Below, piece by piece: positions 1-12,304 of a stretch of DNA of 64,000 nt (its first letter is position 1; every line of letters begins with the position of its first letter). The notes below the pieces were generated by a model that had not been told where the DNA came from, made no database searches, and saw only the letters and a program-made list of their open reading frames with translations. The stretch is from Malaya genurostris (taxonomy: Eukaryota; Arthropoda; Insecta; Diptera; Culicidae). The translations under genes and the position numbers were made by a program. The stretch covers positions 170,568,975-170,632,974 of the forward strand of contig NC_080572.1 in NCBI RefSeq assembly GCF_030247185.1, in the 5' to 3' direction.

Positions 1-203
1 ACACAGATTGCATTCGTGACTTTTGGTTCACGTCAAAGAATTTCCGCAAGCCACTTTGTGTTGGAGCCATGATGATTTCACATTTCACTCATTTTCTCAA
101 AAATTTTCATGTCATAACCTATATGTCGATACACGGGTACACTAAAAGCCAATTCCTATTGAACATTTAGGAGTTTTGTGGGTTTGTGCAAAAAGCACAT
201 ATT

Positions 204-338
204 TTGTTTCTATTTCTACGGCTCATCAGTGCTAAGCTTGCGGTTCAAATTGAACTACTAAGCGCAAGATGGCAGTTCAATTTGAACTGCTTTAAGCGCT
301 GATGAGCCGAAGGCAAAACGTGAATAAATAGAAACAAT
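204..338. mobile_element. MITE with internal palindromes (TTCAAATTGAAC family)
   Basis: Imperfect inverted ends TGTTTCTATTT...CGGCTCATCAGTGC and the matching AGCGCTGATGAGCCG...AAATAGAAACAA. The core contains GGTTCAAATTGAACT and AGTTCAATTTGAACTGC. A second copy is at 6172-6278 and a fragment at 19013-19060. Confidence 0.6.
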
Positions 339-382
339 CCCTATTGTTATTACGACGGGACCAGGAAAGGACAGAGCGGAAG

Positions 383-676
383 CACCATGCTCGCGCATGT
401 ATTGGCATGACGTGGGCTAGCCGTCGTTAAAATGCGTACTCGATCATCTCGCGTCAACCCACAGGCACACTGAGAGAGAGAGAGTTCAATGAGTGTGAAA
501 AATTGAAATGATTGTATCCTCTGGGAGTATGGTCTTTATGTGCGTGTTTTGTTGATGGTCTTCGCTTATTTCACTCTTTTTCAGTGCACTTGTGGGGCGA
601 AGCGAGATGATCGAGAACGAATTTCAACGACGGCTAGTCCATGTCATACCAATCCATGCACGAGCCTGGCGCTTCA
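383..676. repeat. Inverted repeat (foldback arms about 80 bp)
   Basis: 383-463 and 595-676 are diverged reverse complements (shared core GACTAGCCGTCGTT / GGCTAGCCGTCGTT and CTCGATCATCTCGC). The 131-base loop contains a short GA run. A wider inverted pair, AAAAGCCAATTCC near 146 and GGAATTGGCTTT near 872, encloses the whole region, suggesting a larger foldback element. Confidence 0.55.
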
Positions 677-711
677 TCCAATCCGAAGAAAAAAAAGTTC
701 CATTGGGGACG

Positions 712-852
712 GATATAGCGGGATGGGTTAGTCGATGCCTTTCACGCAGCCCACCTGTGTTCGATTCCCAACCCCGCACATAGCCTTAGAAAGTTTTTCT
801 GGCCCGAAGAGGCGAATGACCTTAAGGTTAAAGCCTCTATAATTGAAACAAA
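712..852 (+). mobile_element. tRNA-derived SINE-like unit, A-rich tail
   Basis: Box-A-like TGGGTTAGTCGATG, box-B-like TGTTCGATTCCC, then AAGAGGCGAATGACCTTAAGG and a poly-A end. The tail matches the 3' end of the retrotransposon at 6.9-9.0 kb (reverse strand), a LINE-SINE tail relationship. Confidence 0.55.
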
Positions 853-887
853 AAAAAATCCGTCGTAATGGGAATTGGCTTTAACCC

Positions 888-1000
888 GTCGCGATACTGT
901 AAGTATCGAGACCAAAAGTATTGATACTAACAGTATCGCCCTGATGCGATATCGATAATAAAAATATCCGATTCTTGAAAGAAAGTATCGACTCGGTATC
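888..1000. repeat. Cluster of GTATCG/TATCGATA motifs
   Basis: Short, irregular repeats of GTATCG and its complement, including one TATCGATA. No gene or terminal repeats seen. Confidence 0.35.
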
Positions 1001-1329
1001 GGACCTAGTCTCATCAACCCCCCTTTCACGACTGAAGGCCATCGAGGGATTTTTTTGTTGTCTACCACCCCACAGAACTGACACCAGCGTCAGGTATTTA
1101 GTTTTGCCTACGATTGGGATTTCGCACCTTGCTTATTTGCACCCTCTCATTCTGCTACTAACGTGAAAGGTGTTAGCACGTAGCCGACGTCGGTCATCAT
1201 AAGACACTTGGGAAGGTATGAGATAGAGACTTGCGAGTGGCGACTCAACATTTGACGACTATCATTTCCTCAATTAGTTGTAATACTGTGCCATATTTGC
1301 TGCTGCTCGTGCGAACCAACTTCGGCTAT

Positions 1330-1656
1330 ACTGACCTTTTTGATCGATTTAGTTCATTCCACTAACCGCTCAAAAAAAGTAATTTTTGACAAAACTGATT
1401 TTCACACACCTAGATTCAAATGTAAAGTCTTACGGTCTCGTACGAGATTCCTGAATTTGTTACTGATCCTACTTCCAGATTCCGAAAATACAGGATGTTT
1501 TGATTTGTAGATTTTGCTCGTTTACGCCCGAGCAAACATTCCTGTTCGCTTCCTGAACAGCTTTTTAAGAAGTCGACAGTTATATTTACGGTGGTATGAA
1601 TAATATGAGAAAGGCATAATTACACCGCTAGGTGAATTAAAACAGGTTTTTGTAAT
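1330..1656 (+). repeat. Modular repeat (CTTTCTCATAT family), 3' part
   Basis: A decayed internal module (ACAAAACTGATTTTCACACA...CTTCCAGATTCCGAAAAT) followed by the family 3' end ATATGAGAAAGGCATAATTA and GGTGAATTAAAACAGG. The region 1660-2615 shows no other structure that I can support. Confidence 0.6.
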
Positions 1657-2617
1657 GAATTTTATCATTGGGGCACCTTCTAAGTTGTCCATACTTATTT
1701 GAGCTCGAACAGTTGTTTTTGGAGAGCTGCACACTCGATTTTACAATTTACCAATTCCCAGTGGGGAACCACGGTATAGGAATAAATCATGTCTCCAATC
1801 TAAAAGTAAGAGTTTTCTTCAAATGCTCAAGAATCGTAACTACATGAGAATGTCTTAGGAACATCTGTCGGTGACCACTCCATACGTTTCAGAAAGTGAG
1901 TGTCAAACGCAACAGTTGAATACATAACCTTCATCCGACAAGTTCTTTAGTTCTTATGAAACCGACATGACAGTCCTTCGATATCGAAAGTAACTTTATC
2001 TACTAGCCTCGTTAAGCCTCAGACGATCGAGTCGACACGAACGCATCCGACCCATCACTGCGTCGATGGTTCCAAGATCTTCTGCAGAGTTTCCTAACTC
2101 TAACAAATTCAGCATTCCACTCGCACAATTTGAATTGGACAAGCTTCTTCGTACGTTGCTACTATGAGTAAGTTGGTCTCATCTACATCATTATTCAAGT
2201 CAATTCCGGTTTCAAGTGTTGGTTAATACCTGTAAAATCTAATCGCAAAACCATCTTCATAGAGGTCCCAGTTTCTAGATCTGGGATTACGATATGTAAA
2301 AATATCAAATTTAAGGTTCAAATGATCAAAAAATATTTACCTATGATCAAATAACGAAGGTTCGAGCTCATCGGGGACGAGTCCATATACCAACTCATAC
2401 GAAACTATTTGAACAGAGAGTTACCTCCAAAACCCTTCTCTCTTCTAGATTTCGCAAAAGTAGGACGATTTCCTGCATTGACTGTGTGCATATTTGTACT
2501 GCTCACAAATTCCATCATATCAGAACCTCTCGAATTTATATCTGTGCTGCCTCAAATGATATGGTGAGCATTGATGTCACTGCCGATAATAAGCGGTAAT
2601 TTACTTTTGCAGCACTA

Positions 2618-3712
2618 CGGAGTGTATCGAAAATAAGCTATCCACAAATTTTTCTTTCAAATTATGATAATAAACGATATTTTATTTAAACTAAAAATTG
2701 ATCCTTTATTGTACGAGGTTAAACTTGAGCATAATAAAAACCAGGTGAAATTAAAGTTATTCCTCCACGAATTTTCGAACTTTTGTTCGAACGCTCTTCA
2801 TGAAGTTCCGGACAAGTGTTGCATCGCATTTTTTGGACGCTTGAGCCCAAATTTTTTTGAACTCCTGCATGTTCCCAGCTGCCTTACAAGTCTTCTTGAA
2901 GACCCCCTTCACGATTGCCCAGTAACGTTCGATGGGTCGAAGCTGAGGGCAATTTGCTGGATTGATATTTTCTCAACGAAATTTATACCCTTTTCCGCAA
3001 GCCAATTGATAGTGGTTTTGGCATAGTTAGCCGATGCTAAATCCGGCCAAAACAGTGAAGGTGTTTGTAAAGTATTCTGAACCTGGAAGGGTTTTGAGTC
3101 CTCCTTTACATAAGTCTCATCATCCATCAAAACGCAAGCAACCGGACACCGCAAACGACGCGAATACAATTTCCGGGACCTTTTTACAGCTCGCTTCTTC
3201 TGTTCTACACTTTATTTCGAGATTTTCTGCTCCTTGTAGGTCTTCAGGTAATTTCGCCTCTTGATACGCTGGATCATTTCGACACTCGTTCCTGCTTTTT
3301 TTTGGTGAAATCACGTATTGACATTGATTTGTTCTTCATGATTAGAGATACCACTTTCTGGTCCTGTTTCGGGTTGGAAGAGCCGGGTTTTCTGCCTCTT
3401 CCTGGTAGCTCATCCAAAGAATGATGTGCCCCAAACTTATTAATGATGGTTTTAACACTGGCATGATGAATTCCAAACCGCTTCGCCAATTTTAATACCC
3501 TTCTCACTTAGCCATTTGTCCAGAACCTTATTTTTCACTTCCTCTTCAAGACGCGACATTTTGAAAACGCAGAATTTCAACCGCACAAACAAGTAAACAA
3601 ACGAAAGCTGACAGCCAAACGCACAGCATGCTGTGATCTGAGCATAAAAACCATCACAAATACATGCGTACAATACAAATGTATGTGGATAGCTTATTTT
3701 CGATACACTCCT
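2618..3712 (-). mobile_element. Tc1/mariner-superfamily element, defective, with 28-bp TIRs
   Basis: Perfect 28-bp terminal inverted repeats at 2619-2646 and 3684-3711, with TA on both sides (2616-2617 and 3713-3714). The minus strand carries broken transposase pieces in changing frames: N-terminus MSRLEEEVKNKVLDKWL at 3559, a helix-turn-helix segment with LDELPGRGRKPGSS, a catalytic piece MDDETYVKEDSKPF, and a later piece LFWPDLASANYAKTTINWL. Frameshifts and the lack of a full frame mark it as a pseudogene; the intact ends suggest it could be moved in trans. Confidence 0.85.
2664..3559 (-). pseudogene. Transposase pseudogene (Tc1/mariner superfamily)
   Basis: It lies inside the 2618-3712 element. 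From the start at 3559 the frame breaks near 3480, 3310 and 3170. The HTH region and parts of the DDE/D core (MDDETYVK, FWPDLAS) are readable; the C-terminus is readable to about 2800. Confidence 0.75.
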
Positions 3713-3994
3713 TATGATACAACCTTTTGAGGACATCGCTTGGAGAAGGTTGGTCATGCGGTAAATATGCCAAACAATAAACATATTTCCTGTCTATGCC
3801 ACCAGTAGGCAGACCAACTGAGACAGCACATATATCCCGAGTTGTGAGAGATACATCGAGAGCACTTTTTGCAAGTATGCATGCTTTCGAAAATTCCTTT
3901 CGTTCCTTTCTTGATACAGACTGTCAAACCTCAAAGTTCAATGTATAGCTATGTAGGTTATTTAAATGTTACTATTTTCTGAAACAATTAAATT

Positions 3995-4290
3995 TAGGGA
4001 AACGGCACGTTTATTCATCTCAGCCCCACTACTCACCTCATATATTGAAACCAATCGTTAACGTGAATTCTACTTTCTCTGGACGATGCAAGAATAATGG
4101 GGAATATTGAAGCTTTTATTTCGAATTTTCACATCGCTATTACAGCAGTATAGCACATTTATCGAACTATTTTTCTGTGATATTGCTTCTTAGAACTAAA
4201 GCGCCGATTTTATCACAATTCGTTGATTGGAAGTCAAGTAATCTACAAAATAACGTGACATCTTTACTAATGAAATGACTATAACCCAAA
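3995..4290 (+). repeat. Diverged interspersed repeat (GGGAAACGG...TTCATCTCA family)
   Basis: Starts GGGAAACGGCACGTTTATTC and ends around GTCAAGTAATCTAC. Related stretches are at 19076-19330, 37600-37815, 63300-63600 and 63770-64000; all are unrelated to any ORF. The rest of 3713-6170 holds only AT-rich unique sequence and a short TCGATCGAAATA repeat at 4555-4625. Confidence 0.4.
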
Positions 4291-6171
4291 TGTTGTACAT
4301 GTCGCTCAAAAAGTTCTATGCCATTTAATCATTCATCCAGGTTGTTTTACACAAATCAATACTCCATTCAGCCTGTGTGATTTGAATTCTATCTGTCTTT
4401 GTTCGGAGTTTTGGATATCATTTAAGTTTTACCTTACCTACGTTATTCATTGTATTAGCGTTTAACGAGACTGATCATAAACCATTTAGACCAAAATATG
4501 AAAATTTTCTCCCAAATGTTTGAAAATCAATGCACTGGGCTTCAATTTATCAAACGATCGAAATACAGTACGTGAAATTTTACATTCGGTTGAAATATTT
4601 CTAGTCGATCGAAATATAGTATGATTGTTGCAAATTCTTTCCACCCCGCTTCCCTCTCACCTCTCGCGACTGTAAATTTTTATGAATCTGATTGGTTTAT
4701 GAATAGACTCAACTTACCACCAACCACCCAACCACGACAAATAGGGTTTCACTGCATCCGTTTTATGTTGTTTTAATCCTGATTTCCATTATTCATCACA
4801 ACGGAGCAATATAGATACTATTCTGCATATCGATGGATGTTTTTGTATAAGATATTAGTTTTAACGATACGAACTGAACAATAATTGAAGAATCCTCTCT
4901 GTATTGATATATAGTAATACCGATTAATATCTTAAACTTGTAGTTCAAGTAATAATGGTTATACTTTTTATCTGGATATTTATTTGATGCACTGTTTGTG
5001 GTAGCGGAATAAACCAATTATATAATTTCAAATAGTATTATATATTTCAATAGTTAGTTATTTTGTTAATTATAGTACCATGCTCCAAGTTTCATAAAGT
5101 TGCATCAAAACGCTACTCCATTTCCAGCCGAATTCTAACACCATTTGCCTGTAAAAACTGACAAACATGATTGCGATTTCACCATTAAATAAAATAAATT
5201 GTCACAATTTTCGTAACATTGGTTTTGTTACTACAGACAACAGCAGTCCCAGAATGCGTTTTGACTTTGTAGTATGAAAATAGCATAATGTGCAATTGTT
5301 GCAGTCTACACACATTTTTTATTTCGATATTTCCTATGATATTCAAGCACAGGAAAATTTAACGATGTTAGATGATCTCGAATGTATGCACAGGCTAGTG
5401 TCAAATTTTTTTTATAAAAAGTTACCTCGAGAAAAAAGACAGCCGTATAAGATTGAGGTGGTTATGTTACACCTCCATTTCGCATGTCATTTACCCGCCC
5501 CCATTGTACAATTTATTCAAGCTGATTGATTATATACTCTCCTAGATCATACAGTTAATGGGTAAACCGACTAAACTTATAAAACAAATCCAGATACAAA
5601 AACGATTAAACATAGTACGAAGCAATTTTTGTATAGCTAGTAAGAGTGCAGCGCTATTTTATGTAACAAAAAGTGACGGATAGCGATAATAATAGAACAT
5701 GGAGCATGATTTGAGAGAGTATTACATTGATTGAAAATACGAGTATTTTATATGACTTATCCACATAACTGTCTCACCTTTGCTATTAATAAGATAAACC
5801 CTGGTTCGAGAAAGTATAATAAAAAATCTGCGAACGAACTGCAAGAAACGAGGCGAATCCAAAGAGACCATTCGATAGTTTTAAGCAAATCAGAAAAAAA
5901 TCCATTGTAAAAAAAGTGAAAAGTGTTCTAATGATATAGAATATACATGTGTTTGACCACTCAAACTATAGTAAACTTTTATCAGATACATTATAGATAT
6001 CCTTGGAGTCCAGAACATGGAATAAATATTCTTATTTCAGAGTTTTGTATTAATCCAAGTCATCCGAAACAATTTATCGCTATAGTTTGGATCCATTCTC
6101 TCTGTCTATATTTCTTTATCTTCATTTAGGGGTTAGCCAAATTTTTGTGCCAGGGCACATAACCGTTTTTG

Positions 6172-6278
6172 TTATTTTTACGTTTCGTCTTTGACTCATC
6201 AGTGCGGAGCAGCTCAAATTGAACTGCTTAGTGCTAAACTCGGCAGTTCAATTTGAACCGCTAAGCAGACGTAAAGTT
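6172..6278. mobile_element. MITE copy (TTCAAATTGAAC family)
   Basis: Contains TCGTCTTTGACTCATCAGTG, CTCAAATTGAACTGC and GCAGTTCAATTTGAAC; matches 204-338. Confidence 0.55.
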
Positions 6279-6884
6279 TCTAATATTTACAGAACACTTT
6301 CTGTTTTGCAACGGAGTGCAATGTCTGTGTGTTTTCGACTATTTCTGGCCGATGCAGGTTTGGTTCTTCATCTTGTTTATACTGTGATAACCGAAATCGG
6401 CATTCGGTTTGTAATATAAGGCACCTTGTGGCATGCCATTCAGTAAAATTCACATCGAAATCCAAATGGGCTTAGGCCGATCCGACCGACAGCCCTTTAC
6501 GCTTGGATAGGCTCAGCCAGCTTTGAGCGCAACCATGCTGCAGTTTAATTTGCCTATCACATGGCATCAAATTCAACATCCGCTATATAGCTTGCTAGAG
6601 AGGATCACAACCTTCGTGGTCCTTGATTTACTATCTTCTGCACTCTTTTGCTATAGTGAGATACAGTGTAAAATCAAAAAAATTTTGTCGTACCGATTGA
6701 GCATGATATCGGCTCGATCGTAGCGCTGCGATCGGGCCGTCATCGGACAAGCATTACCATCAACCTCGTCAACCTAAAAGTTTTGGCGTTTACATTGTGT
6801 ATCGATAGCGCAGAAGAATGAAGGGAAACTAAAACAAGGCATTATCGGGTCGACGTCACCCCAGTATAGTACTGAAGAACGTCG

Positions 6885-9012
6885 GGCATTTTATTGCTTC
6901 GACTGTAGAGGTTTTAAGGTCATTCGCCTCTTTGGGCCGGAGAAACTCTGATCCAATATTCGAGGTTAGGAATCGATCCCAGATGGGCTGCATGGAAGGC
7001 ATCGATTAACCCATCACTCTATTTCCTTACTCTTACTCTTTCAGTCGTAGACCACGCGAGTATCTGCTGTATACAGGAGGCGTCTCCATTCAACTCGGTT
7101 CATGGCTGTTCGCCGCCAGCCTCGGTAGCTGCGAAGGGTCCGCAGGTCGTCTTCAATTTGATCGATCCATCTTGCCCGCTGCGCGCCTCTTCTTCTTATA
7201 CCGGTCGGATCATTATCGAGAATCATTTTAACCGGGTTGTTCTCCGACATTCTAACAACATGCCCGGCCCACCGTAACCGCCCGACCTTGGCCGTTTGGA
7301 CGAGGGTTGATCCTCCCAGCAACTGGTGCAGTTCATGGTTCATTCGCCTTCTCCACGTCTTCCATCCGTCTCCGAAGATGGTTCGCAACACCTTCCATTC
7401 ACAAACACCTAGTGCGCGTTGATCCTCCGCAAGCATTGTCCAGGACTCGTGCCCGTAGAGGATAACCGGTCTAATCAGCGTTTTGTAGATAGTTAACTTC
7501 GTGCGACGGCGAATTTTGCTCGATCGAAGCGTCCTGCGCAGTCCAAAGTAAGCACGATTTCCTGACAGTATGCGTCTCTGAATTTCTCTGCTGGTGTCAT
7601 TATCGGCAGTCACCAGTGAGCCCAAATACACGAACTCGTCGACCATTTCGATTTCATCACCACCAATCAGAACTCGTAATGGGTGGCTGACGTTATCTTC
7701 TCTCGAGCCCCTGCCTTTCATGTACTTTGTCTTTGACACATTGATGTCAAGTCCGATCCGCTTGGCCTCAGATTTTAGTCCGATGTACGTATCTTCCATC
7801 TTCTCAAATTTGCGTGCTATAATATCAATATCATCAGCGAAACCAAGTAGCTGAACGGACTTTCTGAAAATCGTGCCACTCGTGTCTATCCTCGCTCTTC
7901 TTATCATTCCCTCCAAAGCAATGTTTAATAGCAGACACGAAAGGCCTTTACCTTGCCGTAGCCCTTTGCGAGTTTCGAAGGGACTCGAGTTTATCCCCGA
8001 TACTCGAACAACGCACATCACTCGATCCATCGTAGCCTTGACCAATCGTATCAGTTTGCCCGGGAATCCGTAGTCGTGCATGATTTTCCATAGCTGTTCT
8101 CGATCGATTGTGTCGTAGGCTGATTTGAAATCGATGAATAAGTGATGTGTGGGCACATTGTATTCGCGGCACTTTTGCAACACCTGGCGGATGGCGAACA
8201 CTTGGTCCGTGGTAGCGCTTCGCCCATAAATCCTGCCTGAAACTGTCCCACGAATTCGTTTGCAATCGGTGAAAGTCGACGGCATAAGATTTGGGAGAGT
8301 ACCTAGTAGGCGGCGTTCAGCAGAGTTATCGCGCGGTAATTGCAGCAATCCAGCTTATCGCACTTTTTGTAGATGGGACACACGATTCCTTCCATCCATT
8401 CTTCAGGTAAAATCTCGTCCTCCCAGATCTTGGTAACGACCCAGTGCAGTGCTTTCACTAGTGCATTACCACCGTGTTTTAGTAGCTCGCTTGGTAGTTG
8501 GTCAACGCCACTCCTCGACTTCTTGGAGGTCTGGGACCGGCCACCTCCTCGACTTCTTGGAGGTCTGGGACTGGCAGTCTATCGTCCTCCGCACGCGTTC
8601 CCAAGTTCGTTACTGCGCCGCCACTTTCGTATTCCGCCACATCGCCATTGAGGTGGTCGTCGAAATACTGCCGCCACCTCTCGATCACCTCACAGTCGTT
8701 CGTGAGAAGATCCCCGTTGGTGTCCTTGCACATATCGGCCTGTGGCACATGGCCTCTGCGCGAACGGTGCACCTTCTCGTAGAACTTCCTTGTGTCATTA
8801 GCACGGAACAGCTATTCCATCGCTTCGCGATCTAGGTCTTCCTGTTGGCGCTTTTTTCTACGGGATACCGAGTTTAGTCTGTTCCGCGCCTGTCTGTATC
8901 GCTTCTCGTTTGCTCTCGTCCGGTGTTGCAGCTTGCTCGCCCAAGCTGCATTCTTCTCGGCCACTAACACTCTATTTCCTTGTCTTGGTATTTCTTCACT
9001 CTTTTGCACTAT
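6885..9012 (-). mobile_element. 5'-truncated non-LTR retrotransposon
   Basis: A reverse-transcriptase frame, C-terminal region and 3' tail read on the minus strand. The 5' limit near 9012 lies in the linker before RT, so the endonuclease half is gone. The 3' tail (about 7040 to 6885) ends in the GCGAATGACCTTAAAACCTC module shared with the SINE-like unit at 712-852. A 30-odd bp stretch (CTCGACTTCTTGGAGGTCTG) is directly duplicated at 8514-8576. Clade is uncertain (RTE- or I-like). Confidence 0.85.
7041..9009 (-). pseudogene. Reverse transcriptase of non-LTR retrotransposon, frameshifted
   Basis: This encodes the element's RT, which copies its RNA at the target site. The largest open stretch is 8225-7041. 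It contains SATTDQVFAIRQVLQKCREY, FIDFKSAYDTIDR (RT motif with catalytic Asp), GLRQGKGLSCLLLN, and FADDIDII, the FADD form of the YADD catalytic box. C-terminal signatures RPVILYGHESWTM and GRLRWAGHVVRM follow; the frame ends RVVYD. Near 8220 the frame breaks: GQFQAGFMG lies in another frame. Further upstream pieces (RRGHVPQADMCKDTNGDLL at 8772-8479; RANEKRYRQARNRLNSVSRR at 9009-8812) are each in different frames. It is a dead copy; plus-strand ORFs across it are shadows. Confidence 0.85.
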
Positions 9013-9129
9013 ACACTATGTAAATATCAATCTTGTTTGAAATTGCCTATACACATTCAGTTTTCCGGACAATTTTCGGCAATCTGGTTCGAAACGAAAT
9101 TCTAAAGATTTCAAAAGATTCCGATTGAA

Positions 9130-10250
9130 GTGCATCGACAGGTTGTGACTACAAATCGGTTGTTACACTTGAATCGGAACCAGGACGCGCATCAACATCA
9201 GGACACAGCATCAACATCAAATGATGAGCACGTCAATAAAATCAAGGCATTGGTGCTCGAGAATCGACGATTAACAGTCACAGATCTTACTGGGATCGTT
9301 GGAATATCAGAAGGATCAGTAAAAATCATTTGGGCCTAAGAAAAGTGAAAACATCGTCGCGTTAACGTCTGGGAAACAATGCTGTCCGACTAGCAGAATG
9401 TCATGAAACGTATTATTACTGGCCATGAGTCTTGGATCTATGCTTACGACCCGGAAACAGACGATCAATTAGCGGAATATAGAGCCATACATGAGCGGAA
9501 ACCGAAAAAATATGTCAAAGCAAATCAAAGATCAAGGTAATGTTGATAGTTTTCTTTGATAAACGAGGTGTGGTGCACTCCGAAATCCTTCCGACCGGTC
9601 AAACTGTCAACAAGGCATACTATGGCCCTTATTACCGTTCTCACTTCCACTTTCACATTCACTTCACTTACATGTCACTTCACTTGATTTTCCTTATTAC
9701 CAGTATCATGCATAGTGAAGTGATCACTGTAATGGAAAAAAATCATTTTTTCAGCGAAATGTTGGTGGTGTGATGTTCATAATGACATCAAGTTCATCCA
9801 AATAATTACTTTTGTCTTTGAAGCGACTTCCGTACTAAAAACCTAAATTCACTTCACTGGATTTTCACCGTAAAGTGATACCGATAATAAGGGCCAATGT
9901 ATTCGAGTGTTATGCGTCATTTACGCGAAGCTATTCGTAAAAAGAGGCCAGAATTATGGGCCGACAATTCTTTGTTATGGCACTACGATAATGTACCGTC
10001 GCATACTGCATTAATTGATTTAGCTCCGTATGACTTCTGGTTTTTCAGCACACTCAAACGACCGCTCCGAGGAAACCGTTTTGAGTCGATTGAAATCATC
10101 AAACGTGAATCGCTTCGCGCATTGAAGGCTATTCCGGAAATTGACTCTAACAACTGTTTCGAGGATTGGAAAAAAAACGTTGGCCCAAGCGTATTGGGGC
10201 CAGAGGATGGAGAGATTTCTTTGAGGGGGCCGAAATAAATTTGGAAGCAT
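9130..10250 (+). pseudogene. Mariner-type transposase relic, interrupted by a MITE
   Basis: HTH piece VLENRRLTVTDLTGIVGISE (9268 on), then HESWIYAYDPETDDQLAEY and DKRGVVHSEILPTGQTVNKAYY-type strand (9420-9625). The frame is cut by a 272-bp MITE, then continues as SVMRHLREAIRKKRPELW, HYDNVPSHTALI (second catalytic Asp) and LAPYDFWFFSTLKRPLRGNR (third Asp). Stops and a small deletion after SHTALI show it is inactive. Confidence 0.8.
9624..9895. mobile_element. 272-bp MITE inserted in the mariner transposase
   Basis: Ends GGCCCTTATTACCG and CGATAATAAGGGCC are inverted repeats; subterminal CACTT/AAGTG motifs recur inward (CACTTCACTTGATTTTCC). Removing it restores the flanking transposase reading order (KAYY then SVMRHL). 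Confidence 0.8.
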
Positions 10251-10318
10251 AAATACAGAATTTCGAAATTATGTACAAAATCTTACTATTTTTTGTCCAC
10301 AGTAATATCAAATACAAT

Positions 10319-10480
10319 TACACTGAAGTCTTTTTTTATGCGAATTTACGTACCGCATAAAATAAACCGCATAACTCTGAAACTTCGCATAAAAAAACCG
10401 CATAACTCTGAAACTTCGCATAGAAAAAGTCGCGTAAAAAACCGCATAAAAAAGACCGCATAAAAAAAGACCTCAGTGTA
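10319..10480. mobile_element. MITE, TACACTGAAGTC TIR family
   Basis: Inverted ends TACACTGAAGTCTTTTTTTA and TAAAAAAAGACCTCAGTGTA; the interior repeats CCGCATAACTCTGAAACTTC. Partial copies at 28916-29001 and 33612-33710. The span 10485-11265 has only AT-rich sequence and a short ATCGAATG repeat near 11035-11145. Confidence 0.7.
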
Positions 10481-11269
10481 TTTGTATTTGGTAATATATC
10501 AGTAATAAAATCATCAAAAGAAAGATAATGGGTTTATTAAATTTAGAAGAATCTGCAAAAAGCTGCAATAAAAGATAGATGTGTTATTATCAAAAATTTA
10601 TTGCTATTGTTTATTTTGTATGAAATCGTTTTCTTTGAATAAGTTTGTTTTAACACTTGAACTACACTTACTTCTATCGGACATAGGTTGCATCGGTAAT
10701 TTGCTGTAACCAAATAAACTAGGAACAGCAAATTATCGCACTTTTCTTTCTAGCTCCGAGCTACACTTCCAACCAATAGAATGGTTATTTCTATCAAGGT
10801 TTTAATGTTAAAATCCACTCACACTAAATATGAAATCTTCATTGTTTTCAAAAATCAAAGTAGAGGTTCAACTCAACCATGCACTTAAATCCAAGAATCT
10901 ATTAATAAATACATTTTTTTCTCAAAATAATAAATAATGGAATAATGTGATAAACCCGAACAAGTTTTCTAAATAAATTACAAATGCGGTATGATAATCA
11001 CCCCTATTCTGAATTTTAATCGAATCGGATTATTTCGATCGAATGTAAAAATTTGCATTCTGTTATTTGATCGAATGATACTTTTGTATGAAAACTAGAA
11101 CTCGATCGAGATACAGAAGGCAAAATTTCGCATTCGATTGATTCCATAAATTCCAGATTAATTCAGTTAACTTTCTAAAGCGCTCAACGCTTATGTCGCC
11201 TATTGGATAACATTTATTATACCGGAAGCATCAACAATAAAACATTTGAACTTGATAATTCTCAGTTAA

Positions 11270-11506
11270 TTTTTCAAAAGGGCGTATAAGCAAGTGACAG
11301 TTTCTCTTTAATCACACTCTTTTTCGATTATTGTTATGTGATTAAAAAGATTTTCTTTGATATAACTATTCTGTTTGAAAGTCGAAAGTTTCGGGTATCA
11401 TTTCATGCAAAGAGTTGAGTGATAAACGTGGAAACCGCTTGGTAATTAATAGAAGAGAAAGTAAACAAAGAGAAACTGTCACTTGCTTATACGCCCTTTT
11501 GAAATA
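11270..11506. mobile_element. MITE flanked by TTAA (piggyBac-type target)
   Basis: Perfect 38-bp inverted repeats at 11272-11309 and 11467-11504 (outer part TTTCAAAAGGGCGTATAAGC). TTAA at 11266-11269 and 11507-11510. No ORF. The target type is inferred from the TTAA flanks. Confidence 0.8.
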
Positions 11507-12261
11507 TTAACCGAAAATTGACCTCTTTGAAACATGTCAACCAGTCCAAATATGCCGCTATCGTTTGTTCCATTTTCAAGAAATACGTTTTTATTTAAAA
11601 AATTTACCTGGAATCTGATTTTGGTCTGATATTGTCAAAATAGTAAATAATATATTGACGTAAAGATACCAAATGGGATTCAACGCCAATAGCAGATTCT
11701 CTCTAATTTGTCAAAAAAAACACGCGTGAATTTCACTAGAATAAGGATAGGTTGGCATCACTGGGAGTGCGATGCGGTGTCTAAGTACTGCTCTTAAAAA
11801 AATCTAATTTCAATGTGTTGTTTGATACGTATAGTTAAGAATTTGGTCGAAACAGTTATTTTGAGTGATAGTGCAGGTGTGACAAGTGTGTGTTTAGTAG
11901 TGAGAGTGCTATTTATTGAATAATGTTGATCGTAAAACTAAAAATGCTCAAGCGGCGGAAACTGAGAATTTACCGCCCCAAAATTCAACGATATTAATCG
12001 ATCGGAGCGCCGTCTGCATATCATTGTCAGTGTTTTCAGATTTCTATCGAATGTGTGAAAATATACAAGTCAATCATGTTATTCAGGGTAAAAATCTAAA
12101 ATTTGTCTGCAGCAATCCCATTTGCGAGTGTTTATTTTATTTTATTTTTGCCTTTCTCATATAGATAGGTTATGCAATCACTGTGAAAACCGACTTTTGA
12201 ATCGCGGCCCGGAGGGCCAAGTGTCATATACCATTCGACACAGTTCGTCGAGTACGCAAAA

Positions 12262-12271
<10 letters not shown>

Positions 12272-12302
<31 letters not shown>
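12272..12302. repeat. (CT)n microsatellite, then (GT)n
   Basis: CT dinucleotides, then GCGTGTGTGTG, at the fixed microsatellite position of the modular repeat. Confidence 0.9.

Positions 12303-12304
<2 letters not shown>

Noticed and set aside
3452..3784. Signal-peptide-like start at 3784
   Set aside because: Only the transposase part of the frame (from 3559) has homology; the rest is transposon TIR and flank.
5290..5529. 79-codon frame at 5.3 kb
   Set aside because: Begins with a non-ATG codon, no motif, no repeat or promoter support.
7237..8251. Plus-strand and alternate-frame ORFs across the retrotransposon
   Set aside because: Shadows of the minus-strand RT; only GQFQAGFMG near 8230-8250 is a true shifted RT piece.
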